64,000 nucleotides of DNA from Frigidibacter mobilis (GCF_001620265.1 NZ_CP012661.1:1426001-1490000), one strand, 5' to 3'. Counted from the stretch's first letter, positions 1-8,725 are shown. Made by a program: numbers and translations. Notes: a model not told the origin generated them from the sequence alone.

Positions 1-465
1 GGCTCGTCGATGGGCGGCTGGATTTCGTTGCTGTGCTGCAAGGCGCTTGGGGCTCGTGTTGCCGGGCTCGTGACCATCGCCGCCGCGCCAGATTTCACCG
101 AGGATGCGATGTGGGCCGGGTTCAGCCCGGCGCAGCGGGTGCAACTGACCCGGGCGGGGCGGGTCGAGCTGCCGTCTGACTATTCGGACGGACCCTATGT
201 CATCACCCGCCGGCTGATCGAGGAGGGGCGGGACCGGCTGGTGCTGCGCAGCCCGCTGGAGCTGCCCTTCCCGGTGCGCTTCCTGCAGGGCACCGCGGAT
301 GTGGACGTGCCGCCGGCCACGGCGCTGCGGCTGCTGGACCATGCCAGCGGCCCCGACATCCGGCTGACGCTGGTGAAGGGCGCCGATCACCGCTTTTCGA
401 CGCCCGATTGCCTGGCGCTGATCGAGGCGGCGGTGGCCGATGTGCTGGCGCGGGGGGCCGCCTGA
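1..465 (+). CDS. alpha/beta hydrolase, C-terminal part (5' end outside window)
   Basis: The reading frame is open from base 1 and ends at TGA 463-465, so only the C-terminal two thirds of an alpha/beta hydrolase is present. The first codons give the nucleophile elbow G-S-S-M-G, with the presumed catalytic Ser at codon 7-9. A later G-T-A-D-V-D turn would carry the acid and G-A-D-H-R-F the histidine. The family covers esterases, lipases and C-C hydrolases; the substrate cannot be told. The stop overlaps the next start (TGATG), so the two hydrolases are probably translationally coupled. Confidence 0.8.
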   Translation, partial: GSSMGGWISLLCCKALGARVAGLVTIAAAPDFTEDAMWAGFSPAQRVQLTRAGRVELPSDYSDGPYVITRRLIEEGRDRLVLRSPLELPFPVRFLQGTADVDVPPATALRLLDHASGPDIRLTLVKGADHRFSTPDCLALIEAAVADVLARGAA

Positions 466-1457
466 TGGATGTGCGGCAGTTCGGCAAATGGCTGGGCCGG
501 ACCCTCCTGTTCGGCGGGGGGGCGATCACGGCCCTTGTCCTCTTCGCCCCGCGCGAGTCGGTGGTGCTGACCCCGCGCTTCGATGCGGCAGAGGTGCCGG
601 GACCGATGCAGCTGGAGGCCTGGCTGGCGGCGCGTGAGGGCGCGGTGCCGGGGATCGTGCCGGGGCTGCAGAAGCGGGTGGTCTGGGCCGGTGCGCCGGG
701 GCAGCCGACGCCGATATCGCTGGTCTATCTGCACGGGTTCTCGGCCAGTGCCGAGGAAATCCGCCCGGTGCCGGATCTGGTGGCCGAAAGTGTCGGCGCG
801 AACCTGTTCTACACCCGGCTTGCGGGGCATGGCCGCGGCGGCGCGGCGATGGCCGAACCCGCCGTGCAGGACTGGATCGACGATCTGGCCGAGGCGGTGG
901 CGGTGGGCGGCGTGCTGGGAGAGCGGGTCTATCTGATCGGCACCTCGACCGGCGCGACGCTGGCGGCGGTGGCGGCGAATGACGCGGGCCTGTCGCAGCA
1001 GATCGCGGGGGTGGTGCTGATCTCGCCCAATTTCGGGTTGGCCCATCGCTTTGCCGGGCTGCTGACCTGGCCGCTGGCGCGCTATTGGGTGCCGCTGGTG
1101 CTGGGGGCCGAGACCGGCTTCACCCCGCTGAACGAGGCGCATGGGGCGTTCTGGACTGCGCGCTACCCGGTGAAGGCGCTGCTGCCGATGGCGGCACTGG
1201 CCAAGGCCGCTGCCGCGCTGGATTACTTCACCGTCGCCACCCCGTCGCTGTTCATCTTCTCGCCGGGAGATCGCGTCGTGTCGGTTCCGGCGATCCATGA
1301 GGTTTCGGGCCAATGGGGCGGGCCGATGGTGGCCGTCGAGCGGCAGATGACACCCGCAGACGATCCCTTTGCACATGTCATTGCCGGGGATGCGCTGAGC
1401 CCGGGGCAAACGGCGGAGACCGCGCGGATCATCGCCGACTGGATCGGGACGCATTGA
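465..1457 (+). CDS. alpha/beta hydrolase with N-terminal membrane anchor
   Basis: 330 residues. I chose the ATG at 465 because it overlaps the upstream stop as TGATG, and an earlier in-frame ATG at 408 lies inside the previous gene. Residues about 10-25 form a hydrophobic segment, suggesting a membrane anchor or uncleaved signal. The core has an H-G-F oxyanion region, a G-T-S-T-G nucleophile elbow with Ser161, a late S-P-G-D turn for the acid and F-A-H-V for the histidine. It resembles serine aminopeptidase or monoacylglycerol-lipase-like hydrolases. It is the second of three hydrolases next to the PHB genes, but no direct link to polyester metabolism can be read from the sequence. Confidence 0.8.
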   Translation: MDVRQFGKWLGRTLLFGGGAITALVLFAPRESVVLTPRFDAAEVPGPMQLEAWLAAREGAVPGIVPGLQKRVVWAGAPGQPTPISLVYLHGFSASAEEIRPVPDLVAESVGANLFYTRLAGHGRGGAAMAEPAVQDWIDDLAEAVAVGGVLGERVYLIGTSTGATLAAVAANDAGLSQQIAGVVLISPNFGLAHRFAGLLTWPLARYWVPLVLGAETGFTPLNEAHGAFWTARYPVKALLPMAALAKAAAALDYFTVATPSLFIFSPGDRVVSVPAIHEVSGQWGGPMVAVERQMTPADDPFAHVIAGDALSPGQTAETARIIADWIGTH

Positions 1458-1545
1458 TGGGGGGTACAATTTGCGGCATCGTCGCGGGATGCTCGGGGCA
1501 GAGTTCCCCTGACAGGCGCATATATGCGATATCTGGCGGATCCTG

Positions 1546-2283
1546 ATGACCGGCGCTCCCCCACTTCCCCCCGGCCCCGAGCCGCTGCTGCTGATTCCCG
1601 GGCTGATGATGGATGCCCGCGCGTTCTGGCATCAGATCATCACCGTGTCGGCGGGGCGCCCGGTGCAGGTGGCCAGCCTCGGGGCGCTGACCTCGGTTGA
1701 GGATATGGCCCGCGCCGTGCTCGATCATGCGCCGCCGCGCTTTGCGGTGGCTGGGCATTGGCTGGGCGCGCTGGTGGCGATGGAGATCCTGAAGCGGGCG
1801 CCGGACCGGGTGACGCGGATCGCGCTGATGGATATGAACCCTCTGCCGGAAAACCCCCAGGTGGCGGCCGCGCGCGAGCCGCGGCTGGTCGGCGCCCGAG
1901 CCGGGCGGCTGGCCGAGATGATGCTGCAGGAGGTGCCGGCCAGCACCCTGGCACCGGGCGAGGGACTGGCCGAGGTGCAGGCGATCGTGCAGGACATGGC
2001 CGATGCGATGGGGGTGGAGGCGTATCTGGCGCAGTCGCGCGCCCTGGTGCGCCGGCCCGACCATCAGCGCACCCTGCGCACGGCGCGGCTGCCGGCGCTG
2101 GTGCTGTGCGGCGAGCATGACACGCTGTGCCCGGTGCGGCGGCACGAGTTCCTGGCGGAACTGATGCCCCATGCAAGGTTCGAGCTGATCCGCAATGCCG
2201 GCCATCTGCCGATGCTGGAACAGCCCGAGGCGGTGACGGCGGCCCTGCTGGGCTGGCTGTCGGCACCGCTGCTGCTGCGTTAG
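1546..2283 (+). CDS. alpha/beta hydrolase with Trp in place of the nucleophile Ser
   Basis: 245 residues, full length for a small alpha/beta hydrolase. An early L-I-P-G-L motif matches the oxyanion region, C-G-E-H-D holds the acid and N-A-G-H-L the catalytic His. The nucleophile elbow reads G-H-W-L-G instead of the usual G-H-S-L-G: codon 1759-1761 is TGG, one base from TCG (Ser). Either the protein is a non-catalytic family member or the base is a mutation or sequencing error. The start follows a short 88-base gap after the previous hydrolase; a good terminator follows the stop. Confidence 0.8.
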   Translation: MTGAPPLPPGPEPLLLIPGLMMDARAFWHQIITVSAGRPVQVASLGALTSVEDMARAVLDHAPPRFAVAGHWLGALVAMEILKRAPDRVTRIALMDMNPLPENPQVAAAREPRLVGARAGRLAEMMLQEVPASTLAPGEGLAEVQAIVQDMADAMGVEAYLAQSRALVRRPDHQRTLRTARLPALVLCGEHDTLCPVRRHEFLAELMPHARFELIRNAGHLPMLEQPEAVTAALLGWLSAPLLLR

Positions 2284-2289
2284 GCGCGC

Positions 2290-2319
2290 AAAAGGGCCGC
2301 CCCGAAGGACGGCCCTTTT
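2290..2319. terminator. bidirectional Rho-independent terminator
   Basis: AAAAGGGCCG (2290-2299) pairs with CGGCCCTTTT (2310-2319) across a 10-base loop. The A and T runs on both sides let it act in both directions, between the rightward hydrolase and the leftward phaZ, which end towards each other here. Confidence 0.9.
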
Positions 2320-2336
2320 ATACGACAGGCCGCGGA

Positions 2337-3611
2337 TCAGACGGCGCGGATCGCCGGTTTCGCCTTCATCGGCGCGCCGTTATCGGCGTTGTCGTCGATG
2401 AACTTCAGCACCAGCGGCCGGATATTGTCGCGCCAGGACTTGCCGGCAAAGATGCCGTAATGTCCTGCGCCCGGCTCCAGATGGCTGGCTTTCTTGCTGT
2501 CCGGCAGCCCGGTGCAGAGCGCGAGCGCCGCGAGGCACTGGCCGGGTGCCGAGATGTCATCCTTCTCGCCCTCGACGGTCTTCACCGCGACCTGCGTGAT
2601 CTTGCCGATATCGACCTGCTTGTCGCCGACGGTGAAGACGTTGCGCGCGATCACCCGGCGCTTGAAGACCCGTTCTACCGTGGTCAGGTAGAATTCGGCG
2701 GTCATGTCCATGACGGCGAGATATTCGTCATAGAAGCGGTTGTGCTGGTCGTGGTCCCCCGCCTCGCCCTTGGAGGCGCGCATGATCTGGTCGGTGAAGG
2801 CTTGCCCATGCCGCTCGGCGTTCATCGAGATGAAGGATTGCAGTTGCAGCAGACCCGGATAGACCAAGCGACCGGCACCGCGATACTTGAAGCCGACGCG
2901 CTGGATCATCGACTGTTCCAGCTGGCCCATCGTCACCCGTCGGCCAAAGTCCGTCACATCGGTGGCGGCGGCGTCTGGGTCGATCGGCCCGCCGATCAGG
3001 GTCAGGGTGCGGGGCTGCGCCTCGGGTTCCTGCTCGGCCAGATAGGCGGTCGCGGCGAGGGTCAGCGGCGCCGGCTGGCAGACCGCGATCACGTTGATAT
3101 CGGGGCCGAGGAACTTCATGAACTCCACGAGATAGAGCGTGTAATCCTCTATATCGAACTTGCCTTCGGAGACCGGAATGTCGCGCGCATTGTGCCAGTC
3201 GGTCACATAGACTTCGCAATCGGGCAGAAGGCTGGCGACGGTCGAGCGCAGCAGGGTGGCATAGTGTCCCGACATCGGAGCCACCAGGAACACCCGCCGC
3301 GGCTTGGGCGCGCGCCCGGCGGCCTTGAAATGGATCAGGCTGCCGAAGGGTTTGGTGACCAGCGTCTCGACGGTGATGATGTGATCGCGTCCGTCATCCC
3401 CCACCACGCTGCGGATTCCCCAGTCCGGCTTGGCGACCATCCGGGCAAAGCTGCGCTCTGTCACCTCGCCCCAGGCCGCGACCATGTTGAAGAACGGATG
3501 CGGCGCGAGGCCGAATGCTGGGTAGGAGGCCATCGCACGCGCGGTGGCGCCCAGCCACTCGTTCGTGTTCCTCGCCGTTTCCATCAGATCGTAGGTTAAC
3601 ATGCCCTTCAT
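2337..3611 (-). CDS. phaZ: intracellular polyhydroxybutyrate depolymerase PhaZ
   Basis: 424 residues from the ATG at 3611, which has AAGGAG five bases upstream; a longer frame to 3641 lacks such a site. The protein matches intracellular PHB depolymerases of the Cupriavidus PhaZ1 type, which use a Cys nucleophile to cleave amorphous PHB in native granules. The presumed Cys178 lies in V-C-Q-P-A. A G-A-G-H-Y-G motif near the C-terminus would hold the catalytic His. There is no signal peptide, in line with cytoplasmic granules. It is divergent from phaC with about 108 bases between starts, the usual arrangement in Rhodobacterales, so synthesis and mobilisation genes share a regulatory region. Confidence 0.93.
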   Translation of the reverse strand: MKGMLTYDLMETARNTNEWLGATARAMASYPAFGLAPHPFFNMVAAWGEVTERSFARMVAKPDWGIRSVVGDDGRDHIITVETLVTKPFGSLIHFKAAGRAPKPRRVFLVAPMSGHYATLLRSTVASLLPDCEVYVTDWHNARDIPVSEGKFDIEDYTLYLVEFMKFLGPDINVIAVCQPAPLTLAATAYLAEQEPEAQPRTLTLIGGPIDPDAAATDVTDFGRRVTMGQLEQSMIQRVGFKYRGAGRLVYPGLLQLQSFISMNAERHGQAFTDQIMRASKGEAGDHDQHNRFYDEYLAVMDMTAEFYLTTVERVFKRRVIARNVFTVGDKQVDIGKITQVAVKTVEGEKDDISAPGQCLAALALCTGLPDSKKASHLEPGAGHYGIFAGKSWRDNIRPLVLKFIDDNADNGAPMKAKPAIRAV

Positions 3612-3719
3612 AGCGTCTCCTTGCCGGCGACCCCGGACCACCCCAACAGATTCGTCGCTTTCCCCCCCAGTGCCACGACGTTATGCTGCAAAGGCGGAGG
3701 ATAGGGAGGAAAGACTAAC

Positions 3720-5537
3720 ATGACAACAGCGGAGGAGGCTGCCCTGCGGGTCCGTGAGGCGGAGGCGCGACAGCGCGAAAGGCTGGAAGAGAACCTGCAG
3801 AAAGTCGAGGCGCTGACTCAGCGCCTGACCAAGGCGCTGAGTCAGAAGCGCCCGGCCAATCCGGCGCTGGAGGGGCCGGGACAAGACCTGTTCATGAAGG
3901 CCGGTGCCGCCTATGTGGCCGAGATGATGGAGCATCCCTCCCGCATCCTTGAGCATCAGATCGGCTATTGGGGCAAGGCGCTGAAGCATTATGTCGATGC
4001 GCAGCATACCCTGGCCAAGGGCAAGCTGGCCGCGCCGCCCGATCCGGGGCCGAAGGACCGGCGCTTTTCCAACCCGCTTTGGGACACCCATCCCTGGTTC
4101 AACTTCCTCAAGCAGCAATACCTGATCTCGGCCGAGGCGGTGCAGGCCGCGGTTGCGGGGCTGGACCATCTTGAAGACCGCGACCGCCGGCGGGTGGAGT
4201 ATTTCACCAAGCAGATCGTCGACATGATGTCGCCGACGAACTTTCTGGCGACCAATCCCGACGCGCTGGAGCGCGCGGTGGCGACCGACGGGCAGAGCCT
4301 TGTGGACGGGCTGGAGAACCTCGTGCGCGATATCGAGGCGAGCCACGGCGACCTGCTCATCACGCTGGCCGATCGCAAGGCGTTTCGCGTCGGCGAGAAT
4401 ATCGGCACCACGCCGGGATCGGTCGTCTGGCGCAACGAACTGTTCGAACTGATCCAGTATGCCCCCACCACGGACAAGGTTCACCGGATCCCGCTCATCA
4501 TCTTCCCGCCCTGGATCAACAAGTTCTATATCCTCGACATGAAGCCTGCGAACAGCATGGTGAAGTGGATCGTGGACCAGGGCTTCACGCTGTTCGTCGT
4601 CAGCTGGAAGAACCCCGATGCCAGCTATGCGGCCAAGGGCATGGATGACTATGTGCAGGACGGCTATCTGGAGGCGATCGCGCAGGTGAAGGCGATCACC
4701 GGGCAGAAGAAGGTCAATGCGGTCGGCTATTGCATCGCCGGCACCACGCTGACGCTGACGCTGGGGCTGATGAACAAGCGGCGCGACAGTTCGGTGAATG
4801 CCGCCACCTTCTTCACCACGCTGACCGATTTTTCCGACCAGGGAGAGTTCATTCCTTTCCTCGATGACGACTTTGTCGATGGGATCGAGGCGCAGGTGGC
4901 GCAGGACGGGGTGCTGTCGAAATACTTCATGACGCGCACCTTCTCGTTCCTGCGGTCCAACGACCTGATCTATCAGCCGGCGATCCGCAGCTACATGATG
5001 GGCGAGGCGCCGCCCGCATTCGACCTGCTATTCTGGAACGGCGACGGCACCAACCTGCCGGCCAAGATGGCGGTGCAGTATCTGCGGCTGCTGTGCCAGC
5101 AGGACCGGCTGGCGACCGAGGGGTTTCCGCTGCTGGGAGAGGTGGTGCGGCTGTCCGACATGAAGGTGCCGCTATGCGCCATCGCCTGCGAGACCGACCA
5201 TATCGCCGCCTGGCAGGCCAGCTTCAACGGCATCCGGCAGATGGCGTCGAAGGACAAGACCTTCATCCTGACCGAGTCGGGCCATATCGCCGGCATCGTC
5301 AATCCGCCGGGGCGTGACAAGTACGGCCATTACGTCAGCGACGGTCCGGTTGCGGGTGAGTCGGTCGACTGGAAGGCCGCGGCGCAGTTCAGGCGCGGCA
5401 GCTGGTGGCCGCATTGGGGGGCCTGGCTCGCCGGAAAATCGGGTGCGATGGTGCCGGCGCGGCAACCCGGCGGGCCCGAACACCCGGTTCTGGCCCCGGC
5501 GCCCGGCACCTATGTCAGTGAGGTGGTCGAGGTTTAA
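3720..5537 (+). CDS. phaC: class I polyhydroxyalkanoate synthase PhaC
   Basis: 605 residues, normal for class I synthases, which polymerise 3-hydroxybutyryl-CoA to PHB on granules. The lipase-like box G-Y-C-I-A-G carries the Cys338 nucleophile; Asp493 (E-T-D-H) and His522 (G-H-I-A) complete the triad. The N-terminal PhaC_N region and a W-rich pocket around residues 260-300 are present. The N-terminus has a charged Glu/Arg-rich stretch of coiled-coil type. The ATG at 3720 is preceded by GGAGG-rich sequence at 3707-3712. It is followed by the phasin and phaR genes in the same direction. Confidence 0.96.
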   Translation: MTTAEEAALRVREAEARQRERLEENLQKVEALTQRLTKALSQKRPANPALEGPGQDLFMKAGAAYVAEMMEHPSRILEHQIGYWGKALKHYVDAQHTLAKGKLAAPPDPGPKDRRFSNPLWDTHPWFNFLKQQYLISAEAVQAAVAGLDHLEDRDRRRVEYFTKQIVDMMSPTNFLATNPDALERAVATDGQSLVDGLENLVRDIEASHGDLLITLADRKAFRVGENIGTTPGSVVWRNELFELIQYAPTTDKVHRIPLIIFPPWINKFYILDMKPANSMVKWIVDQGFTLFVVSWKNPDASYAAKGMDDYVQDGYLEAIAQVKAITGQKKVNAVGYCIAGTTLTLTLGLMNKRRDSSVNAATFFTTLTDFSDQGEFIPFLDDDFVDGIEAQVAQDGVLSKYFMTRTFSFLRSNDLIYQPAIRSYMMGEAPPAFDLLFWNGDGTNLPAKMAVQYLRLLCQQDRLATEGFPLLGEVVRLSDMKVPLCAIACETDHIAAWQASFNGIRQMASKDKTFILTESGHIAGIVNPPGRDKYGHYVSDGPVAGESVDWKAAAQFRRGSWWPHWGAWLAGKSGAMVPARQPGGPEHPVLAPAPGTYVSEVVEV

Positions 5538-5615
5538 GGGGGCCGGGGGCGGGGGCTCAAGCCCGGACTGGTTCAATCTGTCGCACCTGACGCAAAAACG
5601 TCGCAAAAATTTCTT

Positions 5616-5654
5616 CTGCAGCGCAGCATCGCCCCTTGCAATGCTGCGCTGCAG
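5616..5654. promoter_or_regulatory. perfect 14-bp inverted repeat, probable PhaR operator upstream of phaP
   Basis: CTGCAGCGCAGCAT (5616-5629) and ATGCTGCGCTGCAG (5641-5654) are exact inverted copies 11 bases apart, 57 bases before the phaP start. PhaR repressors of Paracoccus and Rhodobacter are known to bind TGC-rich DNA in the phaC-phaP and phaP-phaR gaps; that this is the site here is inference. Two GCAAAAA copies, 11 bases apart (5592-5598, 5603-5609), lie just upstream. The hairpin has no T run, so it is a weak candidate for a phaC terminator. Confidence 0.7.
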
Positions 5655-5710
5655 CATTTATCTTTGTGGTGTCGCAGAACAGGCTCACATTTCGCGTAAG
5701 GAACAGTACG

Positions 5711-6163
5711 ATGCAAAAACCCCAAGACTTCACCAAGGTCATGCAGGACATGATGGCTGCGTTTCCTGTCGACGCCTCTGCAATGCAGGACGCTTTCAAG
5801 ACCCAGGCTGCCATGACCGAGAAAATGGCCAAGGTTGCTCTGGAAGCGGCCGAGAAATCCACCGAGATCTCCTCGCGCTGGACCAAGGACACCATCGCCA
5901 AGATCGGTGCGCTGGCCAAAGCCAAGGACGAACCGACCGAATACACCAAGGCGATGACCGACTTCGCCTCGGCCGCTGCCGAAATGGCCGCAGAGCACAT
6001 GGCTGCCTTCGCTGAAGTGGCGAAGAAAGTGCAGATGGAAACCGTCGAACTGATGATGGCTGCCGGCAAGGACTTCTCCGAGGACGCGACCGCTGCGGTG
6101 AAGAAAGCCACCGCCGAAGCGACCACCGCGGCCAAGAAGGCCACTGCGACCGCTGCGAAGTAA
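5711..6163 (+). CDS. phaP: phasin PhaP
   Basis: 150 residues from the ATG at 5711, with AAGGA upstream; a longer frame from 5636 would run into the operator palindrome. The protein is a low-complexity amphipathic helix rich in Ala, Lys, Glu and Met, starting M-Q-K-P-Q-D-F and ending in Ala-Lys repeats like those of PhaP1 phasins. Phasins coat PHB granules and set their size and number. Placement between phaC and phaR and the operator upstream point to control by PhaR, released when PhaR binds nascent PHB. Confidence 0.93.
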   Translation: MQKPQDFTKVMQDMMAAFPVDASAMQDAFKTQAAMTEKMAKVALEAAEKSTEISSRWTKDTIAKIGALAKAKDEPTEYTKAMTDFASAAAEMAAEHMAAFAEVAKKVQMETVELMMAAGKDFSEDATAAVKKATAEATTAAKKATATAAK

Positions 6164-6218
6164 TATCAGGCAAGAAGACCCGGTGCCGGCGACCTCCTCC
6201 CTGCCGGCGCGGGGCCCT

Positions 6219-6245
6219 GGGGCAGACTTCGGTCTGCCCCTTTTT
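6219..6245 (+). terminator. Rho-independent terminator after phaP
   Basis: A perfect 9-bp stem, GGGGCAGAC (6219-6227) with GTCTGCCCC (6232-6240), is closed by a stable TTCG tetraloop and followed by five T (6241-6245). It should let abundant phasin mRNA end before phaR. Confidence 0.93.
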
Positions 6246-6315
6246 ATGTCCTGCGCCTGGAAATGCCGACATCTTCCCCGCGGATGAGCGAGGCGGGCCA
6301 CTTCTTTTTGTTGTC

Positions 6316-6357
6316 TTTTGCTGCAGGCCTTGCGTAAACTTTCCGCAGTGCAAAAAA
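6316..6357. promoter_or_regulatory. TGC-rich dyad, candidate PhaR autoregulatory operator
   Basis: TTTTGCTGC (6316-6324) and GCAGTGCAAAA (6345-6355) form an imperfect inverted repeat just before phaR. It shares the TGC/GCA character of the phaP operator. PhaR is known to repress its own gene in related bacteria; binding here is inferred. Confidence 0.5.
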
Positions 6358-6378
6358 TGACAACCCGGGGAGGTGGAC

Positions 6379-6945
6379 GTGGCCGACGAAGCGAAAAAGC
6401 CGCTGCTGATCAAGCGCTATGCCAGTCGCAGGCTCTACAACACCGAGACGAGCGATTACGTCACCCTCGAGGATATCGCCTCCTTCATTCGTGACGGCCG
6501 CGAAGTGCAGATCATCGACCTGAAATCGGGCGACGACCTGACCCGCCAATACCTGCTGCAGATCGTGGCCGAACATGAAAGCCGCGGTGAAAGCGTGCTG
6601 CCGGTCGATGTGCTGACCGATCTGGTGCGCAGCTACACGACCCAGGCGCAAAGCGTGGTGCCGCAATTCCTGGCGATGTCGTTCGAGATGCTACGCGACA
6701 GCCAGTCGAAGATGATGGAAAACCTGTCGAACTTTCCCAGCCCGATGGCGACGATGCCGGGCTTCGATGCACTGACACGCCAGCAGCAGACCTTTCTGAA
6801 AACGATGATGGGCGGCTGGGGGGCAACCGGCTCCTCGGGACCCGAGCCGGAGACCGAGGCGCCTGCCCGCACCGGCGAGAAGGAAGAGCTTGCGCAGATC
6901 AAGAAGCAACTGGCCGAGCTGCAATCCAAGCTGTCCAAGCTCTGA
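6379..6945 (+). CDS. phaR: polyhydroxyalkanoate synthesis repressor PhaR
   Basis: 188 residues if translation begins at GTG 6379, which has GGGGAGG five bases upstream; an in-frame GTG at 6373 would overlap that ribosome site. The N-terminal PHB-accumulation regulatory domain (about residues 8-70, with K-R-Y-A-S-R-R-L-Y-N-T) binds DNA, and the middle domain binds PHB. The C-terminal 30 residues form a Glu/Lys/Leu coiled coil. PhaR represses phaP and itself until PHB chains titrate it. It is monocistronic, flanked by strong terminators. Confidence 0.95.
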   Translation: MADEAKKPLLIKRYASRRLYNTETSDYVTLEDIASFIRDGREVQIIDLKSGDDLTRQYLLQIVAEHESRGESVLPVDVLTDLVRSYTTQAQSVVPQFLAMSFEMLRDSQSKMMENLSNFPSPMATMPGFDALTRQQQTFLKTMMGGWGATGSSGPEPETEAPARTGEKEELAQIKKQLAELQSKLSKL

Positions 6946-6986
6946 CGCTTTCGTCCCGCCGTTCAGGGAGGAAAGGCGGGACATGG

Positions 6987-7014
6987 GAAAGGGGGCCGGT
7001 CACGGCCCCCTTTC
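6987..7014. terminator. bidirectional terminator between phaR and aminotransferase
   Basis: A perfect 12-bp stem runs from 6987-6998 to 7003-7014 with loop GTCA. A3 and T3 close to the ends allow termination from both sides, and the two flanking genes end towards each other. Confidence 0.88.
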
Positions 7015-7034
7015 TTGTCTCTGGCGACTGCTGC

Positions 7035-8402
7035 CTAGGCGAGTTCGGCAAACACCTTCTTCAGCGCCGCGCCCAGCTTGTCGAACATCTCGTCCATCTG
7101 CGGCTCGGTCATGATGAAGGGCGGGCATAGCACGATGGCCTGCCCCAGCGGGCGGCAGATCAGCCCGTGATCGGTGCAGGTGTTGGCAATGCGCTCGCTG
7201 ACAGACAGCGACCCGTCGAAGGGCGTCTTGGTCGCCTTGTCCTTCACCGCTTCCAGCGCGCCCATCAGGCCCTTGCCGCGCCATTCGCCGATATTCGGGT
7301 TTTCGGCCAGATAGGCCATCCCCGCCTCGAATTTCGGCGTCAGCGCGCGGACGTTTTCGGCCAGCCCCTCATTCATCACCACGTCGATGGCCTTCAGCGC
7401 AATGGCGCAGCCGACCGGGTGGCCCGAGGCGGTGAAGCCGTGCGGGAATTCCTCGATGGCTTCGGCCGCGGCTTGAATCCGGTCCGCCAGATCCGGGCCA
7501 AGGATCACCGCGCCCATCGGGAAGAAGCCCGCGGTGATGTTCTTCGAACTGATGATGGCATCGGGCGTGAACTCATAGGTCTCGCAGCCCCAAGTGTTGC
7601 CGGTGCGTCCGAAGCCGCAGATCACCTCATCCGAGATCAGCGGGATGCCGTATTTGCGCAGAACCGCCTGCACCGCCTGGAAATAGCCCTTGGAAGGCGG
7701 AATCACCCCGCCTGCGCCCATGACCGGCTCGGCGAAGAAGCCGGCGATGGTGTCGGGGCCTTCCATGATGATGCGCGCTTCCAGCTCTGCCGCCATGCGG
7801 GCGGTGAACTGCTCTTCGGTCTCGCCATCGCGGCCAAAGCGCCAGTAATGCGGGCAGCCGACATGGATGAAGCCGGGCAGGGGCAGACCGAAGACCGAGT
7901 TGTAGGGCTTGCCGGTCATGCTGGCCGATACCGCGGTCACGCCGTGATAGCTGTTCACCCGGGTGATGATCTTGCGGCGCTGCGGCTTGCCCTCGGCGCC
8001 GGCCAGGAACCACAGCATCTTGACCATCGTGTCATTCGCTTCGGAGCCGGAGTTGGTGTAGAACACCCGGCCCCTCTCGAAGGGCGAGACCTCGACCAGT
8101 TTCTCCGACAGCATCACCGTCTGGTCCGACATCCGGCCGAAGAAGGCGTGATAGCCGGGGAAGCGGTCATATTGCGCCTTGGCAGCGGCGATCAGACCCG
8201 GATGGTCGAAGCCCGCGACCATGTTCCACAGGCCCGAATTGGCATCGAGGTAACGGCGGTCATGCACGTCGATGACATAGGGCCCCTCGCCATGCGTCAG
8301 CACCACGGCGCCGCGCTCATGCACCGACGGCAGGTCGGTGAATCCGTAAAGCGAGGACGCATCGGCGCGGGATTCCCAGCTGTTCGGCGTATCGTCGCGC
8401 AT
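7035..8402 (-). CDS. class III (omega) aminotransferase, pyruvate-dependent type
   Basis: 455 residues, typical length for fold type I class III PLP aminotransferases. The G-S-E-A-N-D phosphate-cup motif, S-D-E-V-I-C-G-F-G-R-T-G acid strand and S-S-K-N-I-T Lys that forms the PLP aldimine are intact. It most resembles putrescine- or taurine-pyruvate transaminases (SpuC-like). The ATG at 8402 has AAGGAT upstream. It is divergent from a LysR gene, and lies beyond the DegT and PuuB/PuuA-like genes, so a role in amine catabolism is a reasonable inference; the true amino donor is unknown. Confidence 0.88.
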   Translation of the reverse strand: MRDDTPNSWESRADASSLYGFTDLPSVHERGAVVLTHGEGPYVIDVHDRRYLDANSGLWNMVAGFDHPGLIAAAKAQYDRFPGYHAFFGRMSDQTVMLSEKLVEVSPFERGRVFYTNSGSEANDTMVKMLWFLAGAEGKPQRRKIITRVNSYHGVTAVSASMTGKPYNSVFGLPLPGFIHVGCPHYWRFGRDGETEEQFTARMAAELEARIIMEGPDTIAGFFAEPVMGAGGVIPPSKGYFQAVQAVLRKYGIPLISDEVICGFGRTGNTWGCETYEFTPDAIISSKNITAGFFPMGAVILGPDLADRIQAAAEAIEEFPHGFTASGHPVGCAIALKAIDVVMNEGLAENVRALTPKFEAGMAYLAENPNIGEWRGKGLMGALEAVKDKATKTPFDGSLSVSERIANTCTDHGLICRPLGQAIVLCPPFIMTEPQMDEMFDKLGAALKKVFAELA

Positions 8403-8725
8403 GATCTCTATCCTTTATGTGCAGGGCGATTTGGTCGCCACGCTATCCGGCCCAAGGGCGGCGTTCAACACCCAGCCAGCAGGGCACGCACGGAATGGCC
8501 GGGCGCGCGGGCGAAGTGGCGGGTGTCTTGGCATGTGGCCCAGCATTTCGCCGTGATTGGGCGCTGGCCGGGCCTTTGAGCCCGGCCAGTGTGGATGGCG
8601 AGGGCCGGGCTGGCGAAGGCGATGGCCTTCGCCAGCCCATTCGCCCCACCCAATTGCACGCGCCGGCATTTGCCTCTAGCGTCGCGGCACCCGCCCCTTC
8701 GGGGCAGCCGGAAAAGGACGCGCGC
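8403..8725. promoter_or_regulatory. 323-base divergent region between aminotransferase and lysR
   Basis: No gene is seen. As for most LysR regulators, the shared region should hold the operator for the divergent aminotransferase. The clearest element is a perfect 14-bp hairpin, 8607-8620 with 8625-8638 and loop GATG, about 90 bases before lysR. It has no T run, so it is unlikely to be a simple terminator. Confidence 0.5.

Noticed and set aside
5616..5654. Reading the phaP-upstream dyad as the phaC terminator
   Set aside because: No T run follows on the plus strand, and the TGC-rich dyad fits a PhaR operator better.
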